Origin: Herbaspirillum seropedicae
GTDB lineage: Bacteria; Pseudomonadota; Gammaproteobacteria; Burkholderiales; Burkholderiaceae_D
Assembly: GCF_001040945.1 (NCBI RefSeq)
Contig: NZ_CP011930.1
Location: 4,335,021 to 4,399,020 of the forward strand
Reading direction: 5' to 3'
DNA length: 64,000 nucleotides
The notes under the pieces are model-generated. The model saw only the letters and a list, made by a program, of their open reading frames with translations. It did not search any database and was not told where the DNA came from. Made by a program: the position numbers and the translations under genes. Shown one piece after another: positions 54,226 to 63,923 of this stretch. Position 1 is the stretch's first letter; each line of letters starts with the position of its first letter.

Positions 54226-54350
54226 AGAGGCCAAGGGCCAGCAGGGGAAACAGATGCAGAGGCAGGCAAGGCGGCAGAACGACCACGCAAGCAACCTGCA
54301 AGACCATCACGACGCCTCCCCGGCTGGCGCGGCCCGCAGCGGGACAATGA

Positions 54351-54380
54351 CGGCAGCAACGGTTCACTCCGTTGCTGCCG
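54351..54380 (+). terminator. Likely terminator of the Rieske gene
   Basis: Perfect 12-bp stem CGGCAGCAACGG / CCGTTGCTGCCG with a 6-nt loop, followed by TTGTTGCTTG. Sits 125 bp after the stop codon. Confidence 0.6.
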
Positions 54381-54440
54381 TTGTTGCTTGTGCTGCGGCC
54401 TGTCTCCCTGCTCCTGCCCTACTCTCCTGAATCGGACACC

Positions 54441-55358
54441 ATGCAATCGCTCTGGATGCTTGTCGCATCATTCCTGTTTTCCATCATGGGCGTGTGCGTC
54501 AAGCTCGCCAGTGACTACTACAGCACGTCTGAAATCGTGCTGTGCCGGGGCCTCATCGGCATCTCGGTGATCGCCGCCCTGGTGCGCGTGCGCGGCGGCA
54601 CCTTCCGCACGCCCTTCCCGCGCGACCACCTCATCCGTGGCGGCGTGGGCGTGATCTCGCTGTGGCTGTGGTTCTATTCCTTCAGCCTGCTGCCGGTGGC
54701 CACGGCCACGACGCTGAACTACATGTCCTCGATCTGGATCGCGGTGATGCTGTTTGCGGCGGCCTGGTGGCAGGGCAACAAGAAATTCGAGTGGGGCCTG
54801 GCGGCCACCGTGGTGCTGAGCTTCATCGGCGTGGCCCTGCTGATGCGTCCTTCGCTGGACGCCGACCAGTTGCTGGGCGGGGCGATCTCGCTGTTCTCGG
54901 GGGTGCTCTCGGCGCTGGTGTACCTGCAGGTGCGCAAGCTGGGGTTGCTGGGGGAACCGGAATATCGCGTGGTGTTCTACTTTTCACTGACCGGCGTACT
55001 GGCCGGCCTGGTGGGCAGCGTGGCCACTGGCCGCGTGCCGCTGTGGCACAGCCATTCGTGGCAGGGCGCGGCGCTGGTGATCATGATAGGCTTGACCGCC
55101 ACGCTGGCGCAGATCGCCATGACCCGCGCCTACCGGCTGGGCAATACGCTGGTCACGGCCAACCTGCAATATACGGGCATCGTGTTTTCAAGCCTGTTTG
55201 GCGTACTGGTCTGGAACGATGCACCGGGCTGGCTCGGCTGGCTGGGCATGGGCGTCATCCTGGCCAGTGGCCTGTTGGCGACCTATCACAACCATCGCAG
55301 CAGCCAGATCGCCGCGCGCAACTTGCCCAAGGTCGATCCCATTGCCACCGAGGTATAG
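54441..55358 (+). CDS. EamA/DMT family transporter
   Basis: 305 aa from ATG 54441 (MQSLWMLVAS); an upstream in-frame ATG lies inside leader sequence. Ten hydrophobic segments in two EamA repeats (first around SEIVLCRGLIG, second around QIAMTRAYRLGNTLVTANLQYTGIVFSSLFGVLVW). Inner-membrane drug/metabolite exporter of unknown substrate. Upstream of the sulfurtransferase gene by 50 bp on the same strand. Confidence 0.9.
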   Translation: MQSLWMLVASFLFSIMGVCVKLASDYYSTSEIVLCRGLIGISVIAALVRVRGGTFRTPFPRDHLIRGGVGVISLWLWFYSFSLLPVATATTLNYMSSIWIAVMLFAAAWWQGNKKFEWGLAATVVLSFIGVALLMRPSLDADQLLGGAISLFSGVLSALVYLQVRKLGLLGEPEYRVVFYFSLTGVLAGLVGSVATGRVPLWHSHSWQGAALVIMIGLTATLAQIAMTRAYRLGNTLVTANLQYTGIVFSSLFGVLVWNDAPGWLGWLGMGVILASGLLATYHNHRSSQIAARNLPKVDPIATEV

Positions 55359-55408
55359 GCCTGCCAGACCTGCGTCATCCATTGCCGCATCCAAGACAAG
55401 GAGAAACC

Positions 55409-56266
55409 ATGATCTACCAAACCCTCATCAGCGCCAGCGAATTGAAGGCGCGCGCCGCCCATATCAACCTGGTGATCGTCGATTGCCGCCACGACCTGGC
55501 CAATCCCGACTTCGGCCGCCAGGCCTATGCCGCCGGCCATCTGCCGCAGGCGCGCTTTGCCCATCTGGATGAGCTGCTCTCCGGCCCCAAGACCGATGCC
55601 GCGGGCCGCTTCCATGGCCGCCATCCGCTGCCGGACCGCCAGCAGTTCGTGCAGGCCATGCGCGCACTGGGCATCAACAATGACACCCAGGTAGTGGCCT
55701 ATGACGCCCATGGCGGCATGTTCGCCGCGCGCCTGTGGTGGCTGCTGCGCTGGATCGGCCACAGCGACGTGGCCGTGCTGGACGGTGGCATGGCGGCCTG
55801 GCAGGCCATCGGCGAGCCGCTCAGCGCCGAGACGCCGGCGCCAGCCACACCAGGCAGCATCCAGGATCTGACTTCGCTGGTGCAGACCGTCGATGCCCAG
55901 GCGCTGGTGGAGAACATCAAGACCCAGGCGCTGCAGGTGATCGACGCCCGCGCACCGGATCGTTTCCGCGGTGAGAACGAGACGCTGGATGCGGTGGGAG
56001 GCCATATCCCGGGCGCGAAGAACCGCTTCTTCAAGGACAACCTGCAAGCCGATGGCCGCTTCAAGGGGGCGGCGCAACTGCGCGAGGAATGGCTGACGCT
56101 GCTGGGCGATCCGCAGGCAGCGGTGATGCAGTGCGGCTCGGGCGTGACGGCCTGCCATAACCTGCTGGCGCTGGAAGTGGCCGGATTGGCTGGTGCGCGC
56201 CTGTATCCGGGATCGTGGAGCGAATGGAGTTCCAATCCGCAGCGGCCGGTCGCCACCGGAAGCTGA
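55409..56266 (+). CDS. sseA: 3-Mercaptopyruvate sulfurtransferase
   Basis: 285 aa from ATG 55409 with AAGGAGAA upstream; the same frame is open far back to 54542 but only as antiphase of the transporter. Two rhodanese domains; the active one has Cys242 in CGSGVTA, the loop typical of mercaptopyruvate rather than thiosulfate sulfurtransferases. First domain is inactive (YDAHGG in place of the Cys loop). Possible operon with the EamA gene. Cysteine-sulfur detoxification or transfer. Confidence 0.92.
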   Translation: MIYQTLISASELKARAAHINLVIVDCRHDLANPDFGRQAYAAGHLPQARFAHLDELLSGPKTDAAGRFHGRHPLPDRQQFVQAMRALGINNDTQVVAYDAHGGMFAARLWWLLRWIGHSDVAVLDGGMAAWQAIGEPLSAETPAPATPGSIQDLTSLVQTVDAQALVENIKTQALQVIDARAPDRFRGENETLDAVGGHIPGAKNRFFKDNLQADGRFKGAAQLREEWLTLLGDPQAAVMQCGSGVTACHNLLALEVAGLAGARLYPGSWSEWSSNPQRPVATGS

Positions 56267-56282
56267 TCCGCTGCCCTCGGCC

Positions 56283-57206
56283 TCAGCCGGGGGCCGGAGC
56301 GGACAGGCCCGCCTCGTGCAGGCGGGCCACGAAAGCCTCGACGAACTGGCCGACCATGGCGGGCGCATCACGCCGGCGCAGCAAGGCCACTTCGGAGTGG
56401 AAATCAGGATCCTTCAGGGCCGGGAAGCTGACCCCGGCCGCCAGCGAGGTGCTGGCCATGCTCTGCGGCACCACGGCGATGCCAAAGCCGGCGTTGACCA
56501 GGCTGAGCAGCGAATTCTTGCGCGAGGTGGCGCGCGCCACGCGGGGATAGAAGCCATGCGCGATACAGCGCTCGGCCACCAAGTAGCTCAAACCGCCGCG
56601 ATCACGATGCGGCACCGTCACGAAGAATTCATCCCGCAATTCGGCGATCTCCACTTCCTGCCGCTGCGCCAGCCTGTGTCCGGCCGGCACCGCCGCCACC
56701 AGGCGTTCGCGATACAGCACCGTGCTCGCCAGGTTGGGATTGGCGCGCAGGATGGGCAGGCGCGCCAGGCCGATATCGGCGCTGCCCTCGACGATCTCGC
56801 GGGCCTGGTATTCGGACGGCGCCTGCGAGATTTCCAGCGAGATGCCGGGAAAGGCCTTGAGCGCTTCGTTCAACATTGGTCCCAGCGGCGCGGTCAACGG
56901 CACCGAGCTGGAATGCAGCAGCCGCAGGGCGCCATGCTCGCCCTTGCCGATGGTGCGGGCCTGGGCCACGGCGCGGTCCAGGTCGAGCAGGATCTTGCGG
57001 CTGCGCTCATAGAAATCCTGGCCGGCCTGGGTCAGCTCGAAGGTCTTGGCCTCGCGTCTGAGCAGCACCACATCGAGATCGGCCTCCAGCTCCTTGATCT
57101 GCCGGCTCAGCGCCGACTGCGCCACGAAGAGCCGCTCGGCGGCCCGGGTATAGCCACGCGCCTCGACGATCTCGACGAAATAACGCAACTGCCGGATGGA
57201 AATCAT
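56283..57206 (-). CDS. LysR-type regulator
   Basis: 307 aa from ATG 57206 (MISIRQLRYFVEIVEARGYTRAAERLF). HTH with SALSRQIKELEADL, effector domain from about 90. Subgroup resembles NAC/Cbl- or aromatic-acid regulators, but I would not assign one. Convergent with sseA (16-bp gap). A perfect inverted repeat lies 12 bp upstream of its start. Confidence 0.9.
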   Translation of the reverse strand: MISIRQLRYFVEIVEARGYTRAAERLFVAQSALSRQIKELEADLDVVLLRREAKTFELTQAGQDFYERSRKILLDLDRAVAQARTIGKGEHGALRLLHSSSVPLTAPLGPMLNEALKAFPGISLEISQAPSEYQAREIVEGSADIGLARLPILRANPNLASTVLYRERLVAAVPAGHRLAQRQEVEIAELRDEFFVTVPHRDRGGLSYLVAERCIAHGFYPRVARATSRKNSLLSLVNAGFGIAVVPQSMASTSLAAGVSFPALKDPDFHSEVALLRRRDAPAMVGQFVEAFVARLHEAGLSAPAPG

Positions 57207-57218
57207 GCCTGCCCTCCT

Positions 57219-57237
57219 TGGTCGATGCACTCGACCA
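57219..57237. promoter_or_regulatory. Probable LysR autoregulatory site
   Basis: Perfect 7-5-7 inverted repeat TGGTCGA-tgcac-TCGACCA just upstream of the LysR start codon, containing a T-N11-A core, as expected for a LysR binding site that represses its own gene. The remaining spacer to 57480 has no convincing gene. Confidence 0.55.
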
Positions 57238-57480
57238 TATCGTTTTGAGATGGCGCGCCGCCCCATTTGATATTGGCCCCGGGCGCAGCGCCAGCCTACA
57301 GTAAAGCCATCTGCAGCGCCCATCCCGGGTGCGCCCTGATGAAAGGATGGCCTGTGCTCGACGACCTCGTCCTCTTCCTTGGCCTCGTTGGCTTCGTGTT
57401 CAGCATCGGCATGCGCTGGGTGCTGCGCCAGTCTGTCGATGAGCGCCGCAGCACACCGACCAGGACCGGCCAGGACGAAT

Positions 57481-58191
57481 TCAGTGCGCGTGCGCCTGGT
57501 GTGTCAGCGCCAGCACGATCAGTACGCCAGCGGCGATCAGGATCACCTGGGGAATCGTCTCGCGCAGCGTGGCGCGGCGTTGCATCTGCGGCATCAGATC
57601 GGAAACGGCGATGTAGATGAAGCCCGAGGAGGCAAAGACCAGCACGAAGGGAATCCACTGCATCCCGCGCTCCAGCATGAAATAGCCCAGCACGCCGCCG
57701 GCCACGGCCATGAGGCTGCAGATGAGATTGTAGACATAGGCGCGGGTGCGCGAGAAACCGGCATTGAGCAACACGATGAAGTCGCCGATCTCCTGCGGGA
57801 TCTCGTGGGCGATGATGGCCAGGCCGGTCACCAGGCCCAGGTGCGGATCGGCCAGGAAGGCAGCGGCGATGAGGATGCCATCGGTGAAATTGTGCAGGCC
57901 GTCGCCCACCAGGATCATCCAGCCGGCCTTGCCGGCTTCTTTCTTGTCATGACCGTGATGATGGCCGTGGCCGTCATCTTCGTGATGGTGGGAGTGGCGC
58001 AGGATGGCGGTCTTTTCCAGCAGGAAGAAGGCCAGCAGGCCGCCCAGCAGCACCGCAAACAGGGTATGGGGCTCGGCCTGGGACTCGAAGGCTTCAGGCA
58101 GCGCATGCAGCAGCGAGGTGGACAGCATGATGCCCACCGACAGGCTGACCAGGCGCTCCACCATCTTCGACAACAGGGCGAACGAAAACAC
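57481..58191 (-). CDS. ZIP family metal transporter, start uncertain
   Basis: 236 aa from the GTG at 58191. Helices: EIPQEIGDF and HNFTDGI carry the ZIP metal-site His/Glu residues of TM4 and TM5, and a His-rich loop (HSHHHEDDGHGHHHGH) lies between TM3 and TM4. Imports zinc or other divalent metals. The reading frame continues upstream and encodes another hydrophobic helix (ISILLATTLAGAVSITAAAVF), but no ATG, GTG or TTG starts it; GAGAGG at about 58270 is suitably placed only for ATC 58263 or GTC 58266. The true start is therefore unresolved. Confidence 0.85.
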   Translation of the reverse strand: MFSFALLSKMVERLVSLSVGIMLSTSLLHALPEAFESQAEPHTLFAVLLGGLLAFFLLEKTAILRHSHHHEDDGHGHHHGHDKKEAGKAGWMILVGDGLHNFTDGILIAAAFLADPHLGLVTGLAIIAHEIPQEIGDFIVLLNAGFSRTRAYVYNLICSLMAVAGGVLGYFMLERGMQWIPFVLVFASSGFIYIAVSDLMPQMQRRATLRETIPQVILIAAGVLIVLALTHQAHAH

Positions 58192-58313
58192 CGCAGCCGC
58201 GGTGATGCTGACCGCGCCGGCCAGGGTCGTGGCCAGCAGGATGGAAATGAGTGTGGAGTCGATGACAGGCCTCTCGTCATTGCCGGGCGCTGCCGGCCTG
58301 CGCCCAAAGCCCG

Positions 58314-60554
58314 CTATTGTACGCCCGGCGCAACCGCCATGCCATCGGTGCGGCCAGCGCCGGCCAGCAAGAGCGGATTGATGATCAGCACGATCTGGCC
58401 ATCGCCGAGCACGGTCGCGCCGACCACGCCGGCCAGGGTGGCCAGTTGCGGACCGACCGGCTTGACCACCACTTCGCGATTGCCGCTGACATGGTCGGCC
58501 AGCACGGCCATGAGTCCATCATCGCGCTTGATGAGCAGGACATAGGCCGAATCGCTGCCCTCCCCGGCGGGCTCGGGGGCTTCATCCAGCAGGCAATGCC
58601 AGGGATGCAGGGCTAGCCGGGAGCCCTGATGCTCCAGTGATCGTTCCGCCAGCGCCTGGCGGGCCTGCGGGCCGCGCAGTTGCACGATGCTGTCGACCAG
58701 CATGGAAGGAATGGCGAAATGCTGCTGCCCATGGCGCAGCAGGCAGACATGCTGGACCGCCAGCGACAGCGGCAGATACAGCGTGAACTGCACGCCCTGC
58801 CCGGGCTGCGAATGCACCCGCATCCAGCCGCCCAGCGCGGCCACTTCCGAACGCACCACATCCATGCCGATGCCGCGACCGGCCAGTGCCGAGACCTGCG
58901 GCGAGGTGCTCAGGCCGGGCTGGAAGATCAGATCGGCCAGGCGCGCCTGGCTGGCCTCGGCCAGGCCGGCGGCGCCCAGTTCCAGGGCCTTCTGCCGGAT
59001 TGCTTCCAGATCCAGTCCGCGCCCGTCGTCGCTGACGCGGATGACGGCCTCATTGCCTTCGTGGGTGGCCTGTACGGTCAAGCGCCCCACGGCAGGCTTG
59101 CCCTCGGCCAGCCGCTGCTCGGCGCTCTCGATGCCATGCACGGCGGCGTTGCGCAAGAGATGCTCGAGCGGCCCCATCAGCCGCTCCAGGATGGCGCGGT
59201 CGATCTGCAGGCGGCAGTTGGACAGGTCCAGCGCCAGCGGCTTGCCGGTCTCGGCGGCGACCTGGCGCACCAGGTGCTGCATGCGCACTTCCATGCTGTT
59301 GAACTTGACCATGCGCGCATACATCAGCTCCTGCTGCAGCTCGCGCGTATGCGCGGCCTGCTGGCGCAAGCCCTCGCGGGTGCTGCTGACGCCTTCCTGC
59401 AGCCGCCGCTGGTGCAGGCTGGCCTGCTCCAGGCGGGCCGCAAGGCTGTGCGCCAGCGCCTGCATGGCGGCCGCGGCGTCGCCGCCATCCTGCGCCTGCG
59501 TCCCGCTCTGACGCAGCCATTGGCGCAGCTCTCCAGACAGCCGCATGAGCTGCTCGCCCAGCGCCTTGCTCTCCGATTGCAGGCTGCCGACCTCATTGTC
59601 CAGGCGCGACCGTGCGATGGAGACCTCGCCGACCTGGTTGAGCAGCTTGTCCAGCACCGTGGTGCGGATGCGGATCAGTGGCGCCGGCAGCACCGGTGCA
59701 CGCGCGCCGCCATCGGCCGAAAGCAGCAGGGCGGCCTGGGTGAGTGCGGCGAAATGGTCCAGTGCAAGGTCGTGCAGCCCCAGCAGCGTTTCCAGTGCGG
59801 CCAGCGTTGCGCTGCTGCGATCGTGAACACCTTCGATGCCGGTCTGCACGCCGCGCAGCGCCGTTTCCATCTGGTGCAGGCAATGGCTCAGACGCCGCGC
59901 CCCGACCATGCGTGCGCTGCCCTTGAGCGTATGCAGCGGCCGCGCCAGCCCGGCCAGTTCGGCATCGGCCACGCCCTGGCGCAAGGCCTCCAGACCCTCG
60001 CCGATGCTGCTCATCAGTTCCTGCGCCTCTTCCAGGAAGACCGGCAGCAGCGCCTGGTCGAGCTCGTCCTGCAACCCCTCCCATTGTTGCTCACGCGGCG
60101 CCAGCCAGGGCGCAGGCGCGGTATCGCGGGCGGCGGGCGAGCTGCGCATGCGCGGCGGCTGCGATAGCGCGGCCAGCTCTTCCAGCGCCACCCGGTTGCT
60201 GCCGCGCTGGGCTAGTGCAGCGACGGCACGCTCGATGATGTCCAGCGCCGGGATGTCGAGCCCCTGGCCGGGCGGTTGCGCACACTCCAGCACGCGCAGG
60301 ATGGCGCTGGCGCAGGCTTCCAGGTCGGCCGCGCCGGCGCTGCGGGTGCAGTCGCGCACTGCGGTGAGCGTGCGCAGGTACAGCGGTGGCGCGGGACAGA
60401 CCAGGCCGCTGTCGACCCGGGCGCGCCAACTGCTGCCCTGCTGGCGCAGGATCTTCAGCAGGGGCTGCAAGGTTTCCTGCAACGCGTCGTTAGCGGGCAG
60501 ATCAGGGGGCGGATCGGAGGACGGATGGGAGGGCAAAGCGCAGTGCATCGACAA
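58314..60554 (-). CDS. CheA-type chemosensory histidine kinase (PilL/ChpA-like, no receiver)
   Basis: 746 aa. One Hpt domain with phospho-acceptor His208 in RPLHTLKGSARMVG, a coiled dimerisation region (about 300-420, with KFNSMEVRMQHLVRQVA), HATPase with N-box HLLRNAAVHG, G1 SDDGRGLD and G2 GRGIGMDVV, and a C-terminal CheW domain (about 605-735). Typical ChpA/PilL proteins carry several Hpt domains and a C-terminal receiver; both are reduced here. Transcribed after the MCP and CheW genes. Confidence 0.88.
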   Translation of the reverse strand: MSMHCALPSHPSSDPPPDLPANDALQETLQPLLKILRQQGSSWRARVDSGLVCPAPPLYLRTLTAVRDCTRSAGAADLEACASAILRVLECAQPPGQGLDIPALDIIERAVAALAQRGSNRVALEELAALSQPPRMRSSPAARDTAPAPWLAPREQQWEGLQDELDQALLPVFLEEAQELMSSIGEGLEALRQGVADAELAGLARPLHTLKGSARMVGARRLSHCLHQMETALRGVQTGIEGVHDRSSATLAALETLLGLHDLALDHFAALTQAALLLSADGGARAPVLPAPLIRIRTTVLDKLLNQVGEVSIARSRLDNEVGSLQSESKALGEQLMRLSGELRQWLRQSGTQAQDGGDAAAAMQALAHSLAARLEQASLHQRRLQEGVSSTREGLRQQAAHTRELQQELMYARMVKFNSMEVRMQHLVRQVAAETGKPLALDLSNCRLQIDRAILERLMGPLEHLLRNAAVHGIESAEQRLAEGKPAVGRLTVQATHEGNEAVIRVSDDGRGLDLEAIRQKALELGAAGLAEASQARLADLIFQPGLSTSPQVSALAGRGIGMDVVRSEVAALGGWMRVHSQPGQGVQFTLYLPLSLAVQHVCLLRHGQQHFAIPSMLVDSIVQLRGPQARQALAERSLEHQGSRLALHPWHCLLDEAPEPAGEGSDSAYVLLIKRDDGLMAVLADHVSGNREVVVKPVGPQLATLAGVVGATVLGDGQIVLIINPLLLAGAGRTDGMAVAPGVQ

Positions 60555-60564
60555 GAACAGCAGT

Positions 60565-62772
60565 TCAGGACACCGTCACGCGGAAGCGCGACACCGAATT
60601 TTCCAGCTGGCGCGCGGCGGCCCACAGCTCTTCATACAGCGCCGATACCTGCTCCCGGCTTTGCTCGATGATGTCATTTTCGGTCAGGATGCCCTGAATC
60701 TGCTGCGCCACGCCGTTGGCCGAGACCGCCTGTTCGCGGGTCGAACCGGCCATGCCCTGGATGAGCTCGGCAAGCTTCTCGGAGACGCTGCGGATATCGG
60801 CCAGGGCGCTGCCGGCCGCGTCCGAGAGCACGGCGCCTTCGGTCACGCCGGTGGTGGACTTGTCCATGGCCACCACGACATCGCGGGTATCGGCCTGGAT
60901 CATGCGCACCAGCGCGCCGATCTCGCGGGTGGCGGCGCTGGAGCGTTCGGCCAGGTGCTGCACTTCCTCGGCCACCACCGAGAAGCCGCGTCCGGCCTCG
61001 CCGGCGGAGGCTGCCTGGATGGCGGCGTTGAGCGCCAGCACGTTGGTGCGCTCGGTGATGTCGGAGATCAGTTCGGTGATCTCGCCAATCATCTGCGAGG
61101 ACTCGCCCAGCCGAGTGATGCGGCCCGAGGTTTCCTGGATCTGTTCACGGATGCCGTTCATGGCCTTGATCGCATTCTCCACCGCCCGCTCGCCGCGTTC
61201 CGCAGCCAGCACCGCGTGACGGGCGACGTCGGCCGATTCGTCGGCCGATACCGAAATGCCGGTGATCTGCATCGACATCTCCAGCATGGCCTGGGCGATG
61301 CGCTGGATGCGGCGCGCCTGGGCGCGGGCTGCGGCGCCCAGTTCGGTGGTGGTGCCGCGCACCTGCTCCGAGCTCTGCGACACCTTGGAGGCCATCTGGG
61401 TCACTTGTTCCACCAGCGCGCGCAGCGCCTCCACGGTGTGGTTGACCGAGTCGGCAATGGCGCCGGTGACGTCGTCGGAGACGGTGGTGCGTACGGTGAG
61501 GTCGCCGTCGGCCACCTTCTGCAGTTCGGTCATCAGGCGCAGGATCGCGGTCTGGGTCAGATGATTGACGCGCATGGCCTTCTCTTCCTCCTGCTGGGCC
61601 AGTTGGCGCTGCAGTTCCGCCTGCTGGCGGCGGGCCTCGGCGGCGGCGGCGTTGTTGCGGCTGCTCTGCAATTGCACCAGGGCGATGCCGATGGCGCTCA
61701 ACAGCGCCATGACCATCGTGACCAGCATGGCCCAGAAGGTCCAGGAACGCGACTTGAGGGCAATCCGATAGTCGTCCTGGAGCTCGGTGAGCTGGCGCTT
61801 CAAGGTCTCGTTCTCGACGAAGACCAGGCGCTCGGCCTGCTTGGCGGCGATGAAGTTCTGCAGATGGCCGAGGATGCCGGCAATCTGCGGCTGGTATTGG
61901 GCGAAGACGCGTTCAAGCTCGTCGAGTTTTTCGCGCAGGTCGGGATCGCTGGCCGGACGCAGGCGCAGCATCTCATTGCCGTCGCGCAGGCTGGTCAGCT
62001 GGTCGCCGAAGGCCGTGATGTCCTTGCCGAGCATGAAGGCCGTCTCCGGATTGACGCCCTCGGAGGTCAGGAATTCGTTGGCGCTGCGGCCCAGGCGCAG
62101 GGTCAGCATCACCAGCTGGCTGGCCGCGTTCATCTCGCGCGGCGTGGGACGGCTTTGCGACTGCAGCATGGAAATCTGCTCGCTCAGGTCCAGCATCACC
62201 GGCAGCAACTGGTTGAGCCGCTTGAGGGTGGCGCCAAATCCGGTCAGTTCCTTTTGCAGCGCGAGTATGTTCTCGGCGGCCAGGTCGCTGCGTCGCCACA
62301 GCCGCGTGATGCTCTCCAACGCCGGCTTCATGGCCGGCTCCGGCAGGCCGATGGTGTTGCCCTGGTAAGTACCGCCGCTGGTGAGCAGCAACAGCCCCCG
62401 GTTGAACTCGACCCGGCTTTGGGCCAGTTGCACGAAGGCCTCGGGATTGCCCTGGATGGCGTTGGGCACGGCCTTGCCCAGGCGCTGCGAGTGCATCACC
62501 AGGTCAGAGGCGATGTGGGTCTGCAAGGTGGCGTGGATGTACAGGCGCGAGCCCAGCCACAGGAACAGGAACAGACCGGCCAAGGACAGCGCCAGGATGC
62601 CCAGCAGGATGCGCGTCTGGGTGCGCAGCGCGAAGCGGTGCAGGTAAGGCAGGCGCATGCGCGGCCCGATCTCGATCCGGGCGTGCCCGGCAGAGGCGTT
62701 GGAAGAATTGGACGCGCTGGGAGAGGTGGCCTGAGCCCGCTCTTTCGATCGGGTGGGCAAGATCAGTTTCAT
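60565..62772 (-). CDS. Methyl-accepting chemotaxis protein PilJ-like
   Basis: 735 aa from ATG 62772 ([14 protein letters not shown]). Two membrane helices (about 55-75 and 355-378) flank a periplasmic helical region of the type IV pilus PilJ type ([23 protein letters not shown]). Then HAMP-like ([15 protein letters not shown]) and the signalling domain with hairpin tip [25 protein letters not shown]. No methylesterase or methyltransferase gene is nearby. 10 bp before the kinase gene. Confidence 0.92.
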   Translation of the reverse strand: MKLILPTRSKERAQATSPSASNSSNASAGHARIEIGPRMRLPYLHRFALRTQTRILLGILALSLAGLFLFLWLGSRLYIHATLQTHIASDLVMHSQRLGKAVPNAIQGNPEAFVQLAQSRVEFNRGLLLLTSGGTYQGNTIGLPEPAMKPALESITRLWRRSDLAAENILALQKELTGFGATLKRLNQLLPVMLDLSEQISMLQSQSRPTPREMNAASQLVMLTLRLGRSANEFLTSEGVNPETAFMLGKDITAFGDQLTSLRDGNEMLRLRPASDPDLREKLDELERVFAQYQPQIAGILGHLQNFIAAKQAERLVFVENETLKRQLTELQDDYRIALKSRSWTFWAMLVTMVMALLSAIGIALVQLQSSRNNAAAAEARRQQAELQRQLAQQEEEKAMRVNHLTQTAILRLMTELQKVADGDLTVRTTVSDDVTGAIADSVNHTVEALRALVEQVTQMASKVSQSSEQVRGTTTELGAAARAQARRIQRIAQAMLEMSMQITGISVSADESADVARHAVLAAERGERAVENAIKAMNGIREQIQETSGRITRLGESSQMIGEITELISDITERTNVLALNAAIQAASAGEAGRGFSVVAEEVQHLAERSSAATREIGALVRMIQADTRDVVVAMDKSTTGVTEGAVLSDAAGSALADIRSVSEKLAELIQGMAGSTREQAVSANGVAQQIQGILTENDIIEQSREQVSALYEELWAAARQLENSVSRFRVTVS

Positions 62773-62858
62773 GGCCGGTGCTCCAATCCTTCTTATTTCC
62801 TGATGCTGTGGTGACGATGCTGGCATTGTTCGGTCGCGGCCTTGCAGAGAGCGCAACA

Positions 62859-63443
62859 CTAGCGCCCCACTTGCAGAAATGCCTCATGCTTTGCCAGTGC
62901 CGCCAGATCCAGTTCATCCCAACAGGTGCCGCCCTTGTCTTTATAACGCCCGTTAACGGTCGGCAATTCGATTCGGTCATCGTCATTTTTCGAGATTGGT
63001 GTCATTTCTGAGATATCGCGCAAACCCAGCACCGCAGAAATCAGCAATCCGCACTGCGCCGCCAGGGTCGGCGCCAGCACCAGGGCGTGACTGCCCGGGC
63101 CGGTGGACTGGGCCGGCGCGCCGGACAGGGCGGCCAGGTCGGCAATACCGACCAGGTTGCCACGCAGGTTGAGCAGGCCGAGGAACCACGGCCGCGTGGC
63201 CGGCACCGGGGTCAGGGACTGGCCATCCAGGGGAACGATTTCACTGGTATGCGACAAGGGGATCAGGCAGGCTTGTGCGCCGATGGCCACGGCCAGACGG
63301 CGCGAGCTCTGGCTCTCATGGTCGCAGGCTTGCATGCGTTCGATCAGGGAAGCCTGGAAGCTCTGCAGGTTTTCGCGGGACCGCATGGATGGAGACGACG
63401 CAGCGGCCTGCGTGTTGATGACGAAATCCTTGGTATGGGGCAT
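62859..63443 (-). CDS. CheW-type coupling protein (PilI-like)
   Basis: 194 aa from ATG 63443 with GAGG at good spacing; the open frame continues to 63611. CheW domain about 45-190 ([56 protein letters not shown] in outline). Links the MCP and the kinase. First gene of the three-gene chemosensory operon; 86 bp before the MCP gene. Confidence 0.88.
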   Translation of the reverse strand: MPHTKDFVINTQAAASSPSMRSRENLQSFQASLIERMQACDHESQSSRRLAVAIGAQACLIPLSHTSEIVPLDGQSLTPVPATRPWFLGLLNLRGNLVGIADLAALSGAPAQSTGPGSHALVLAPTLAAQCGLLISAVLGLRDISEMTPISKNDDDRIELPTVNGRYKDKGGTCWDELDLAALAKHEAFLQVGR

Positions 63444-63923
63444 GCCCGCCTCTCGGAACGGTAAGTCAAACCAGTCCCCCACCTCGGCCTGGGCCGTTGT
63501 GTTTCTTTGGACTGTGGATGCATGGCCCGTCGTATGCGACCGGAATGGCGCGATCGCGACGTGGCGATACGGCTCATCCGGGAATGCAGGCCTCGGTGTC
63601 GATAGGGGCAAGCTGGGAGAGGATCGGAGACGCCCCCGCGTCTGTGTTCCGGCACTGCCCAGCTTGTGCTGCTCGTGCTGAGATTCTACCCAGAAACACC
63701 CGCATCTTTGCTACACAGCAAAGAGATTGATGCCTGCCAATATCAAAAATGATGAAAAAAAACGACGAGTTTCAAATTTGATATAAATCAAATTCAATAA
63801 CTGAAGAAAAAAGGGGATGGGAGTGATGTTCCATCAGGCAGGAAGACACCACGGAGGACGGCACTTCCGGGCCACTGCCGGGGCCGCGAAGGCAGCGCCG
63901 GCAGGGCCTGCAGGGTCAGGCGA
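63444..63923. other. 480-bp promoter region of the chemosensory operon
   Basis: No gene seen; no pilG/pilH-type response regulator fits here, although these usually lie between rubredoxin and pilI. An AT-rich stretch (63720-63810) contains the FNR-type box and is the most likely promoter. Confidence 0.6.
63778..63791. promoter_or_regulatory. Consensus FNR/Anr-type box
   Basis: Exact TTGAT-ataa-ATCAA, extended to an 8-4-8 inverted repeat at 63775-63794. For leftward transcription a CATCAT hexamer (about 63754-63749) lies at the position expected for a -10 of a promoter with the box at -41.5. Confidence 0.65.

Noticed and set aside
57339..57620. Possible small plus-strand membrane protein beginning MKGWPVLDDLVLFLG
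   Set aside because: A single hydrophobic stretch followed by Arg/Ser/Pro-rich sequence running antisense into the ZIP gene; no ribosome site. Too weak to annotate.
59836..62814. 992-codon open frame on the plus strand
   Set aside because: Antisense to the kinase and PilJ-like genes, composed of Ala/Gly/Gln/His/Arg-rich low-complexity sequence with no domain; a GC-rich shadow frame.
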